From Tritrichomonas musculus (Eukaryota; Parabasalia; Tritrichomonadida; Tritrichomonadidae), in NCBI GenBank assembly GCA_039105265.1, contig JAPFFF010000220.1:1-30545 (forward strand): DNA of 30,545 nt, given 5' to 3'. The notes under the pieces are model-generated. The model was given only the letters and a program-made list of their open reading frames with translations, was not told the DNA's origin and searched no databases. Numbering within the stretch: the first letter of the stretch is position 1; each line of letters starts with the position of its first letter. Position numbers and translations under genes: made by a program. This document shows, piece by piece, positions 1 through 12,707 of this stretch.

Positions 1-3000
1 GATTAAGCTTTAATTTTTACTGATTTTACTTAATTTCGAAATCGTTTTTAATTATCTTATAAAAGTGTTTGAGATTTGTGTTTTATTTAACTCTGTTCAT
101 TTGTGAGAAACGTTAGATTAAGAATAATTGAGATTAAGCTTTAATTTTTACTGATTTTACTTAATTTCGAAATCGTTTTTAATTATCTTACAAAAGTGTT
201 TGAGATTTATGTTTTATTTAACTCTGTATACTTGTGAGAAACGTTTGAATAAGAATAATTGATATTGCGATTTAATCTTTATTGATTTTACTTAATTTCG
301 AAATCGTTTTTAATTATCTTACAAAAGTGTTTGAGATTTGTGTTTTATTTAACTCTGTTCACTTGTGAGAAACGTTTGAATAAGAATAATTGATATTGCG
401 ATTTAATCTTTATTGATTTTACTTAATTTCGAAATCGTTTTTAATTATCTTACAAAAGTGTTTGAGATTTGTGTTTTATTTAACTCTGTTCACTTGTGAG
501 AAACGTTTGAATAAGAATAATTGATATTGCGATTTAATCTTTATTGATTTTACTTAATTTCGAAATCGTTTTTAATTATCTTACAAAAGTGTTTGAGATT
601 TATGTTTTATTTAACTCTGTTCACTTGTGAGAAACGTTTGAATAAGAATAACTGAGATTAAGCTTTAATTTTTACTGATTTTACTTAATTTCGAAATCGT
701 TTTTAATTATCTTACAAAAGTGTTTGAGATTTGTGTTTTATTTAACTCTGTTCATTTGTGAGAAATGTTAGAATAAGAATAACTGAGATTAAGCTTTAAT
801 TTTTATTGATTTTACTTAATTTCGAAATCGTTTTTAATTATCTTACAAAAGTGTTTGAGATTTGTGTTTTATTTAACTCTGTTCATTTGTGAGAAACGTT
901 TGAATAAGAATAACTGAGATTAAGCTTTAATTTTTATTGATTTTACTTAATTTCGAAATCTTTTTCAATTATCTTATAAAAGTGTTTGAGATTTGTGTTT
1001 TATTTAACTCTGTTCACTTGTGAGAAATGTTAGATTAAGAATAACTGAGATTAAGCTTTAATTTTTATTGATTTTACTTAATTTCGAAATCGTTTATAAT
1101 TATCTTACAAAAGTGTTTGAGATTTGTGTTTTATTTAACTCTGTTCATTTGTGAGAAACGTTTGAATAAGAATAACTGAGATTAAGCTTTAATTTTTACT
1201 GATTTTACTTAATTTCGAAATCGTTTTTAATTATCTTACAAAAGTGTTTGAGATTTATGTTTTATTTAACTCTGTTCATTTGTGAGAAACGTTTGAATAA
1301 GAATAACTGAGATTAAGCTTTAATTTTTACTGATTTTAATTAATTTCGAAATCGTTTTTAATTATCTTACAAAAGTGTTTGAGATTTGTGTTTTATTTAA
1401 CTCTGTTCATTTGTGAGAAATGTTAGAATAAGAATAATTGAGATTAAGCTTTAATTTTTACTGATTTTACTTAATTTCGAAATCGTTTTTAATTATCTTA
1501 CAAAAGTGTTTGAGATTTATGTTTTATTTAACTCTGTTACTTGTGAGAAACGTTTGAATAAGAATAATTGATATTGCGATTTAATCTTTATTGATTTTAC
1601 TTAATTTCGAAATCGTTTTTAATTATCTTACAAAAGTGTTTGAGATTTGTGTTTTATTTAACTCTGTTCACTTGTGAGAAACGTTTGAATAAGAATAATT
1701 GAGATTAAGCTTTAATTTTTATTGATTTTACTTAATTTCGAAATCGTTTTTAATTATCTTACAAAAGTGTTTGAGATTTGTGTTTTATTTAACTCTGTTC
1801 ACTTGTGAGAAACGTTTGAATAAGAATAACTGAGATTAAGCTTTAATTTTTATTGATTTTACTTAATTTCGAAATCGTTTTTAATTATCTTACAAAAGTG
1901 TTTGAGATTTGTGTTTTATTTAACTCTGTTCATTTGTGAGAAACGTTAGAATAAGAATAACTGAGATTAAGCTTTAATTTTTACTGATTTTACTTAATTT
2001 CGAAATCGTTTTTCAATTATCTTACAAAAGTGTTTGAGATTTGTGTTTTATTTAACTCTGTTCACTTGTGAGAAATGTTAGATTAAGAATAACTGAGATT
2101 AAGCTTTAATTTTTATTGATTTTACTTAATTTCGAAATCGTTTATAATTATCTTACAAAAGTGTTTGAGATTTGTGTTTTATTTAACTCTGTTCATTTGT
2201 GAGAAACGTTTGAATAAGAATAACTGAGATTAAGCTTTAATTTTTACTGATTTTACTTAATTTCGAAATCGTTTATAATTATCTTACAAAAGTGTTTGAG
2301 ATTTATGTTTTATTTAACTCTGTTCATTTGTGAGAAACGTTTGAATAAGAATAATTGATATTGCGATTTAATCTTTATTGATTTTACTTAATTTCGAAAT
2401 CGTTTTTAATTATCTTACAAAAGTGTTTGAGATTTGTGTTTTATTTAACTCTGTTCACTTGTGAGAAACGTTTGAATAAGAATAATTGATATTGCGATTT
2501 AATCTTTATTGATTTTACTTAATTTCGAAATCGTTTTTAATTATCTTACAAAAGTGTTTGAGATTTGTGTTTTATTTAACTCTGTTCACTTGTGAGAAAC
2601 GTTTGAATAAGAATAATTGATATTGCGATTTAATCTTTATTGATTTTACTTAATTTCGAAATCGTTTTTAATTATCTTACAAAAGTGTTTGAGATTTGTG
2701 TTTTATTTAACTCTGTTCACTTGTGAGAAACGTTTGAATAAGAATAATTGATATTGCGATTTAATCTTTATTGATTTTACTTAATTTCGAAATCGTTTTT
2801 AATTATCTTACAAAAGTGTTTGAGATTTATGTTTTATTTAACTCTGTTCACTTGTGAGAAACGTTTGAATAAGAATAACTGAGATTAAGCTTTAATTTTT
2901 ACTGATTTTACTTAATTTCGAAATCGTTTTTAATTATCTTACAAAAGTGTTTGAGATTTGTGTTTTATTTAACTCTGTTCATTTGTGAGAAATGTTAGAA

Positions 3001-3799
3001 TAAGAATAACTGAGATTAAGCTTTAATTTTTATTGATTTTACTTAATTTCGAAATCGTTTTTAATTATCTTACAAAAGTGTTTGAGATTTGTGTTTTATT
3101 TAACTCTGTTCATTTGTGAGAAACGTTTGAATAAGAATAACTGAGATTAAGCTTTAATTTTTACTGATTTTAATTAATTTCGAAATCGTTTTTAATTATC
3201 TTACAAAAGTGTTTGAGATTTGTGTTTTATTTAACTCTGTTCATTTGTGAGAAATGTTAGAATAAGAATAACTGAGATTAAGCTTTAATTTTTACTGATT
3301 TTAATTAATTTCGAAATCGTTTATAATTATCTTACAAAAGTGTTTGAGATTTGTGTTTTATTTAACTCTGTTCATTTGTGAGAAATGTTAGATTAAGAAT
3401 AACTGAGATTAAGCTTTAATCTTTACTGATTTTACTTAATTTCGAAATCGTTTTTAATTATCTTACAAAAGTGTTTGAGATTTGTGTTTTATTTAACTCT
3501 GTTCATTTGTGAGAAATGTTAGATTAAGAATAACTGAGATTAAGCTTTAATTTTTACTGATTTTACTTAATTTCGAAATCGTTTATAATTATCTTACAAA
3601 AGTGTTTGAGATTTGTGTTTTATTTAACTCTGTTCATTTGTGAGAAACGTTAGATTAAGAATAACTGAGATTAAGCTTTAATTTTTACTGATTTTACTTA
3701 ATTTCGAAATCGTTTTTAATTATCTTACAAAAGTGTTTGAGATTTGTGTTTTATTTAACTCTGTTCATTTGTGAGAAACGTTAGATTAAGAATAATTGA

Positions 3800-6419
3800 G
3801 ATTAAGCTTTAATTTTTACTGATTTTACTTAATTTCGAAATCGTTTTTAATTATCTTATAAAAGTGTTTGAGATTTGTGTTTTATTTAACTCTGTTCATT
3901 TGTGAGAAACGTTAGATTAAGAATAATTGAGATTAAGCTTTAATTTTTACTGATTTTACTTAATTTCGAAATCGTTTTTAATTATCTTACAAAAGTGTTT
4001 GAGATTTATGTTTTATTTAACTCTGTATACTTGTGAGAAACGTTTGAATAAGAATAATTGATATTGCGATTTAATCTTTATTGATTTTACTTAATTTCGA
4101 AATCGTTTTTAATTATCTTACAAAAGTGTTTGAGATTTGTGTTTTATTTAACTCTGTTCACTTGTGAGAAACGTTTGAATAAGAATAATTGATATTGCGA
4201 TTTAATCTTTATTGATTTTACTTAATTTCGAAATCGTTTTTAATTATCTTACAAAAGTGTTTGAGATTTGTGTTTTATTTAACTCTGTTCACTTGTGAGA
4301 AACGTTTGAATAAGAATAATTGATATTGCGATTTAATCTTTATTGATTTTACTTAATTTCGAAATCGTTTTTAATTATCTTACAAAAGTGTTTGAGATTT
4401 ATGTTTTATTTAACTCTGTTCACTTGTGAGAAACGTTTGAATAAGAATAACTGAGATTAAGCTTTAATTTTTACTGATTTTACTTAATTTCGAAATCGTT
4501 TTTAATTATCTTACAAAAGTGTTTGAGATTTGTGTTTTATTTAACTCTGTTCATTTGTGAGAAATGTTAGAATAAGAATAACTGAGATTAAGCTTTAATT
4601 TTTACTGATTTTACTTAATTTCGAAATCGTTTTTAATTATCTTACAAAAGTGTTTGAGATTTATGTTTTATTTAACTCTGTTCACTTGTGAGAAACGTTT
4701 GAATAAGAATAACTGAGATTAAGCTTTAATTTTTACTGATTTTACTTAATTTCGAAATCGTTTTTAATTATCTTACAAAAGTGTTTGAGATTTGTGTTTT
4801 ATTTAACTCTGTTCATTTGTGAGAAATGTTAGAATAAGAATAATTGATATTGCGATTTAATCTTTATTGATTTTACTTAATTTCGAAATCGTTTTTAATT
4901 ATCTTACAAAAGTGTTTGAGATTTGTGTTTTATTTAACTCTGTTCATTTGTGAGAAATGTTAGATTAAGAATAACTGAGATTAAGCTTTAATTTTTACTG
5001 ATTTTACTTAATTTCGAAATCGTTTATAATTATCTTACAAAAGTGTTTGAGATTTGTGTTTTATTTAACTCTGTTCATTTGTGAGAAACGTTAGATTAAG
5101 AATAATTGAGATTAAGCTTTAATTTTTACTGATTTTACTTAATTTCGAAATCGTTTTTAATTATCTTATAAAAGTGTTTGAGATTTGTGTTTTATTTAAC
5201 TCTGTTCATTTGTGAGAAACGTTAGATTAAGAATAATTGAGATTAAGCTTTAATTTTTACTGATTTTACTTAATTTCGAAATCGTTTTTAATTATCTTAC
5301 AAAAGTGTTTGAGATTTATGTTTTATTTAACTCTGTATACTTGTGAGAAACGTTTGAATAAGAATAATTGATATTGCGATTTAATCTTTATTGATTTTAC
5401 TTAATTTCGAAATCGTTTTTAATTATCTTACAAAAGTGTTTGAGATTTGTGTTTTATTTAACTCTGTTCACTTGTGAGAAACGTTTGAATAAGAATAATT
5501 GATATTGCGATTTAATCTTTATTGATTTTACTTAATTTCGAAATCGTTTTTAATTATCTTACAAAAGTGTTTGAGATTTGTGTTTTATTTAACTCTGTTC
5601 ACTTGTGAGAAACGTTTGAATAAGAATAATTGATATTGCGATTTAATCTTTATTGATTTTACTTAATTTCGAAATCGTTTTTAATTATCTTACAAAAGTG
5701 TTTGAGATTTATGTTTTATTTAACTCTGTTCACTTGTGAGAAACGTTTGAATAAGAATAACTGAGATTAAGCTTTAATTTTTACTGATTTTACTTAATTT
5801 CGAAATCGTTTTTAATTATCTTACAAAAGTGTTTGAGATTTGTGTTTTATTTAACTCTGTTCATTTGTGAGAAATGTTAGAATAAGAATAACTGAGATTA
5901 AGCTTTAATTTTTATTGATTTTACTTAATTTCGAAATCGTTTTTAATTATCTTACAAAAGTGTTTGAGATTTGTGTTTTATTTAACTCTGTTCATTTGTG
6001 AGAAACGTTTGAATAAGAATAACTGAGATTAAGCTTTAATTTTTATTGATTTTACTTAATTTCGAAATCTTTTTCAATTATCTTATAAAAGTGTTTGAGA
6101 TTTGTGTTTTATTTAACTCTGTTCACTTGTGAGAAATGTTAGATTAAGAATAACTGAGATTAAGCTTTAATTTTTATTGATTTTACTTAATTTCGAAATC
6201 GTTTATAATTATCTTACAAAAGTGTTTGAGATTTGTGTTTTATTTAACTCTGTTCATTTGTGAGAAACGTTTGAATAAGAATAACTGAGATTAAGCTTTA
6301 ATTTTTACTGATTTTACTTAATTTCGAAATCGTTTTTAATTATCTTACAAAAGTGTTTGAGATTTATGTTTTATTTAACTCTGTTCATTTGTGAGAAACG
6401 TTTGAATAAGAATAACTGA
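3800..6419 (+). repeat. 10-unit (1310-bp) higher-order repeat, two copies
   Basis: Within the left array a 10-unit block at 3800-5109 is followed by a related block at 5110-6419. Each begins with a unit bearing CTTATAAAAG, then a unit with the rare CTGTATACTTG variant, then three consecutive type-B units. The TATAC variant recurs at about 4026, 5336 and 6646, each 1310 bp apart. The second half of the blocks differs in unit variants, so the copies have drifted or been partly converted. This indicates amplification of multi-unit blocks rather than of single monomers. Confidence 0.75.
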
Positions 6420-6549
6420 GATTAAGCTTTAATTTTTACTGATTTTAATTAATTTCGAAATCGTTTTTAATTATCTTACAAAAGTGTTTGAGATTTGTGT
6501 TTTATTTAACTCTGTTCATTTGTGAGAAATGTTAGAATAAGAATAATTG
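5110..6549 (+). repeat. Distant copy of the first ~11 units (offset 39 units)
   Basis: Units from 5110 onward repeat the unit order and private variants seen from position 1: CTTATAAAAG in the first unit, TATAC in the second, three B units, then A units including the TCTTTTTCAATT variant (about 958 and about 6067) and an ATTAATTTCG unit. The offset is 5109 bp, exactly 39 units. The match ends around 6550, where the first copy has a one-base-shorter TGTTACTTG variant and the later copy has TGTATACTTG. This shows segmental copying inside the satellite over several kilobases. Confidence 0.7.
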
Positions 6550-9500
6550 AGATTAAGCTTTAATTTTTACTGATTTTACTTAATTTCGAAATCGTTTTTA
6601 ATTATCTTACAAAAGTGTTTGAGATTTATGTTTTATTTAACTCTGTATACTTGTGAGAAACGTTTGAATAAGAATAATTGATATTGCGATTTAATCTTTA
6701 TTGATTTTACTTAATTTCGAAATCGTTTTTAATTATCTTACAAAAGTGTTTGAGATTTATGTTTTATTTAACTCTGTATACTTGTGAGAAACGTTTGAAT
6801 AAGAATAATTGATATTGCGATTTAATCTTTATTGATTTTACTTAATTTCGAAATCGTTTTTAATTATCTTACAAAAGTGTTTGAGATTTGTGTTTTATTT
6901 AACTCTGTTCACTTGTGAGAAACGTTTGAATAAGAATAATTGATATTGCGATTTAATCTTTATTGATTTTACTTAATTTCGAAATCGTTTTTAATTATCT
7001 TACAAAAGTGTTTGAGATTTGTGTTTTATTTAACTCTGTTCATTTGTGAGAAACGTTTGAATAAGAATAACTGAGATTAAGCTTTAATTTTTACTGATTT
7101 TACTTAATTTCGAAATCGTTTTTAATTATCTTACAAAAGTGTTTGAGATTTGTGTTTTATTTAACTCTGTTCATTTGTGAGAAACGTTTGAATAAGAATA
7201 ACTGAGATTAAGCTTTAATTTTTACTGATTTTACTTAATTTCGAAATCGTTTATAATTATCTTACAAAAGTGTTTGAGATTTGTGTTTTATTTAACTCTG
7301 TTCATTTGTGAGAAATGTTAGATTAAGAATAACTGAGATTAAGCTTTAATTTTTACTGATTTTACTTAATTTCGAAATCGTTTTTAATTATCTTACAAAA
7401 GTGTTTGAGATTTGTGTTTTATTTAACTCTGTTCACTTGTGAGAAACGTTTGAATAAGAATAATTGATATTGCGATTTAATCTTTATTGATTTTACTTAA
7501 TTTCGAAATCGTTTTTAATTATCTTACAAAAGTGTTTGAGATTTATGTTTTATTTAACTCTGTTCACTTGTGAGAAACGTTTGAATAAGAATAACTGAGA
7601 TTAAGCTTTAATTTTTACTGATTTTACTTAATTTCGAAATCGTTTTTAATTATCTTACAAAAGTGTTTGAGATTTGTGTTTTATTTAACTCTGTTCATTT
7701 GTGAGAAATGTTAGAATAAGAATAACTGAGATTAAGCTTTAATTTTTATTGATTTTACTTAATTTCGAAATCGTTTTTAATTATCTTACAAAAGTGTTTG
7801 AGATTTGTGTTTTATTTAACTCTGTTCATTTGTGAGAAACGTTTGAATAAGAATAACTGAGATTAAGCTTTAATTTTTATTGATTTTACTTAATTTCGAA
7901 ATCTTTTTCAATTATCTTATAAAAGTGTTTGAGATTTGTGTTTTATTTAACTCTGTTCACTTGTGAGAAATGTTAGATTAAGAATAACTGAGATTAAGCT
8001 TTAATTTTTATTGATTTTACTTAATTTCGAAATCGTTTATAATTATCTTACAAAAGTGTTTGAGATTTGTGTTTTATTTAACTCTGTTCATTTGTGAGAA
8101 ACGTTTGAATAAGAATAACTGAGATTAAGCTTTAATTTTTACTGATTTTACTTAATTTCGAAATCGTTTATAATTATCTTACAAAAGTGTTTGAGATTTA
8201 TGTTTTATTTAACTCTGTTCATTTGTGAGAAACGTTTGAATAAGAATAACTGAGATTAAGCTTTAATTTTTACTGATTTTAATTAATTTCGAAATCGTTT
8301 TTAATTATCTTACAAAAGTGTTTGAGATTTGTGTTTTATTTAACTCTGTTCATTTGTGAGAAATGTTAGAATAAGAATAATTGAGATTAAGCTTTAATTT
8401 TTACTGATTTTACTTAATTTCGAAATCGTTTTTAATTATCTTACAAAAGTGTTTGAGATTTATGTTTTATTTAACTCTGTATACTTGTGAGAAACGTTTG
8501 AATAAGAATAATTGATATTGCGATTTAATCTTTATTGATTTTACTTAATTTCGAAATCGTTTTTAATTATCTTACAAAAGTGTTTGAGATTTGTGTTTTA
8601 TTTAACTCTGTTCACTTGTGAGAAACGTTTGAATAAGAATAATTGATATTGCGATTTAATCTTTATTGATTTTACTTAATTTCGAAATCGTTTTTAATTA
8701 TCTTACAAAAGTGTTTGAGATTTGTGTTTTATTTAACTCTGTTCACTTGTGAGAAACGTTTGAATAAGAATAATTGATATTGCGATTTAATCTTTATTGA
8801 TTTTACTTAATTTCGAAATCGTTTTTAATTATCTTACAAAAGTGTTTGAGATTTATGTTTTATTTAACTCTGTTCACTTGTGAGAAACGTTTGAATAAGA
8901 ATAACTGAGATTAAGCTTTAATTTTTACTGATTTTAATTAATTTCGAAATCGTTTTTAATTATCTTACAAAAGTGTTTGAGATTTGTGTTTTATTTAACT
9001 CTGTTCATTTGTGAGAAACGTTTGAATAAGAATAACTGAGATTAAGCTTTAATTTTTATTGATTTTACTTAATTTCGAAATCGTTTTTAATTATCTTACA
9101 AAAGTGTTTGAGATTTGTGTTTTATTTAACTCTGTTCATTTGTGAGAAACGTTTGAATAAGAATAACTGAGATTAAGCTTTAATTTTTATTGATTTTACT
9201 TAATTTCGAAATCTTTTTCAATTATCTTATAAAAGTGTTTGAGATTTGTGTTTTATTTAACTCTGTTCACTTGTGAGAAACGTTTGAATAAGAATAACTG
9301 AGATTAAGCTTTAATTTTTACTGATTTTACTTAATTTCGAAATCGTTTATAATTATCTTACAAAAGTGTTTGAGATTTGTGTTTTATTTAACTCTGTTCA
9401 TTTGTGAGAAACGTTTGAATAAGAATAACTGAGATTAAGCTTTAATTTTTACTGATTTTACTTAATTTCGAAATCGTTTTTAATTATCTTACAAAAGTGT

Positions 9501-12500
9501 TTGAGATTTGTGTTTTATTTAACTCTGTTCATTTGTGAGAAATGTTAGATTAAGAATAATTGAGATTAAGCTTTAATTTTTACTGATTTTACTTAATTTC
9601 GAAATCGTTTTTAATTATCTTACAAAAGTGTTTGAGATTTGTGTTTTATTTAACTCTGTTCATTTGTGAGAAACGTTTGAATAAGAATAACTGAGATTAA
9701 GCTTTAATTTTTACTGATTTTACTTAATTTCGAAATCGTTTATAATTATCTTACAAAAGTGTTTGAGATTTATGTTTTATTTAACTCTGTTCATTTGTGA
9801 GAAACGTTTGAATAAGAATAATTGATATTGCGATTTAATCTTTATTGATTTTACTTAATTTCGAAATCGTTTTTAATTATCTTACAAAAGTGTTTGAGAT
9901 TTGTGTTTTATTTAACTCTGTTCACTTGTGAGAAACGTTTGAATAAGAATAATTGATATTGCGATTTAATCTTTATTGATTTTACTTAATTTCGAAATCG
10001 TTTTTAATTATCTTACAAAAGTGTTTGAGATTTGTGTTTTATTTAACTCTGTTCACTTGTGAGAAACGTTTGAATAAGAATAATTGATATTGCGATTTAA
10101 TCTTTATTGATTTTACTTAATTTCGAAATCGTTTTTAATTATCTTACAAAAGTGTTTGAGATTTGTGTTTTATTTAACTCTGTTCACTTGTGAGAAACGT
10201 TTGAATAAGAATAATTGATATTGCGATTTAATCTTTATTGATTTTACTTAATTTCGAAATCGTTTTTAATTATCTTACAAAAGTGTTTGAGATTTATGTT
10301 TTATTTAACTCTGTTCACTTGTGAGAAACGTTTGAATAAGAATAACTGAGATTAAGCTTTAATTTTTACTGATTTTACTTAATTTCGAAATCGTTTTTAA
10401 TTATCTTACAAAAGTGTTTGAGATTTGTGTTTTATTTAACTCTGTTCATTTGTGAGAAATGTTAGAATAAGAATAACTGAGATTAAGCTTTAATTTTTAT
10501 TGATTTTACTTAATTTCGAAATCGTTTTTAATTATCTTACAAAAGTGTTTGAGATTTGTGTTTTATTTAACTCTGTTCATTTGTGAGAAACGTTTGAATA
10601 AGAATAACTGAGATTAAGCTTTAATTTTTACTGATTTTACTTAATTTCGAAATCGTTTATAATTATCTTACAAAAGTGTTTGAGATTTATGTTTTATTTA
10701 ACTCTGTTCATTTGTGAGAAACGTTTGAATAAGAATAACTGAGATTAAGCTTTAATTTTTACTGATTTTAATTAATTTCGAAATCGTTTTTAATTATCTT
10801 ACAAAAGTGTTTGAGATTTGTGTTTTATTTAACTCTGTTCATTTGTGAGAAATGTTAGAATAAGAATAATTGAGATTAAGCTTTAATTTTTACTGATTTT
10901 ACTTAATTTCGAAATCGTTTTTAATTATCTTACAAAAGTGTTTGAGATTTATGTTTTATTTAACTCTGTATACTTGTGAGAAACGTTTGAATAAGAATAA
11001 TTGATATTGCGATTTAATCTTTATTGATTTTACTTAATTTCGAAATCGTTTTTAATTATCTTACAAAAGTGTTTGAGATTTGTGTTTTATTTAACTCTGT
11101 TCACTTGTGAGAAACGTTTGAATAAGAATAATTGATATTGCGATTTAATCTTTATTGATTTTACTTAATTTCGAAATCGTTTTTAATTATCTTACAAAAG
11201 TGTTTGAGATTTGTGTTTTATTTAACTCTGTTCACTTGTGAGAAACGTTTGAATAAGAATAATTGATATTGCGATTTAATCTTTATTGATTTTACTTAAT
11301 TTCGAAATCGTTTTTAATTATCTTACAAAAGTGTTTGAGATTTATGTTTTATTTAACTCTGTTCACTTGTGAGAAACGTTTGAATAAGAATAACTGAGAT
11401 TAAGCTTTAATTTTTACTGATTTTACTTAATTTCGAAATCGTTTTTAATTATCTTACAAAAGTGTTTGAGATTTGTGTTTTATTTAACTCTGTTCATTTG
11501 TGAGAAATGTTAGATTAAGAATAACTGAGATTAAGCTTTAATTTTTATTGATTTTACTTAATTTCGAAATCGTTTTTAATTATCTTACAAAAGTGTTTGA
11601 GATTTGTGTTTTATTTAACTCTGTTCATTTGTGAGAAACGTTTGAATAAGAATAATTGAGATTAAGCTTTAATTTTTACTGATTTTACTTAATTTCGAAA
11701 TCTTTTTCAATTATCTTATAAAAGTGTTTGAGATTTGTGTTTTATTTAACTCTGTTCACTTGTGAGAAATGTTAGATTAAGAATAACTGAGATTAAGCTT
11801 TAATTTTTATTGATTTTACTTAATTTCGAAATCGTTTATAATTATCTTACAAAAGTGTTTGAGATTTGTGTTTTATTTAACTCTGTTCATTTGTGAGAAA
11901 CGTTTGAATAAGAATAACTGAGATTAAGCTTTAATTTTTACTGATTTTACTTAATTTCGAAATCGTTTATAATTATCTTACAAAAGTGTTTGAGATTTAT
12001 GTTTTATTTAACTCTGTTCATTTGTGAGAAACGTTTGAATAAGAATAACTGAGATTAAGCTTTAATTTTTACTGATTTTAATTAATTTCGAAATCGTTTT
12101 TAATTATCTTACAAAAGTGTTTGAGATTTGTGTTTTATTTAACTCTGTTCATTTGTGAGAAATGTTAGAATAAGAATAATTGAGATTAAGCTTTAATTTT
12201 TACTGATTTTACTTAATTTCGAAATCGTTTATAATTATCTTACAAAAGTGTTTGAGATTTATGTTTTATTTAACTCTGTTCATTTGTGAGAAATGTTAGA
12301 TTAAGAATAACTGAGATTAAGCTTTAATTTTTACTGATTTTACTTAATTTCGAAATCGTTTATAATTATCTTACAAAAGTGTTTGAGATTTGTGTTTTAT
12401 TTAACTCTGTTCATTTGTGAGAAATGTTAGATTAAGAATAACTGAGATTAAGCTTTAATTTTTACTGATTTTACTTAATTTCGAAATCGTTTATAATTAT

Positions 12501-12707
12501 CTTACAAAAGTGTTTGAGATTTATGTTTTATTTAACTCTGTTCATTTGTGAGAAACGTTTGAATAAGAATAACTGAGATTAAGCTTTAATTTTTACTGAT
12601 TTTAATTAATTTCGAAATCGTTTTTAATTATCTTACAAAAGTGTTTGAGATTTGTGTTTTATTTAACTCTGTTCATTTGTGAGAAATGTTAGAATAAGAA
12701 TAATTGA

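Noticed and set aside
33-42. CENP-B box-like sequence around TTCGAAATCG
   Set aside because: Only the TTCG core agrees. The required A and CGGG portion of the CENP-B box is missing, and the palindrome ATTTCGAAAT explains the similarity.
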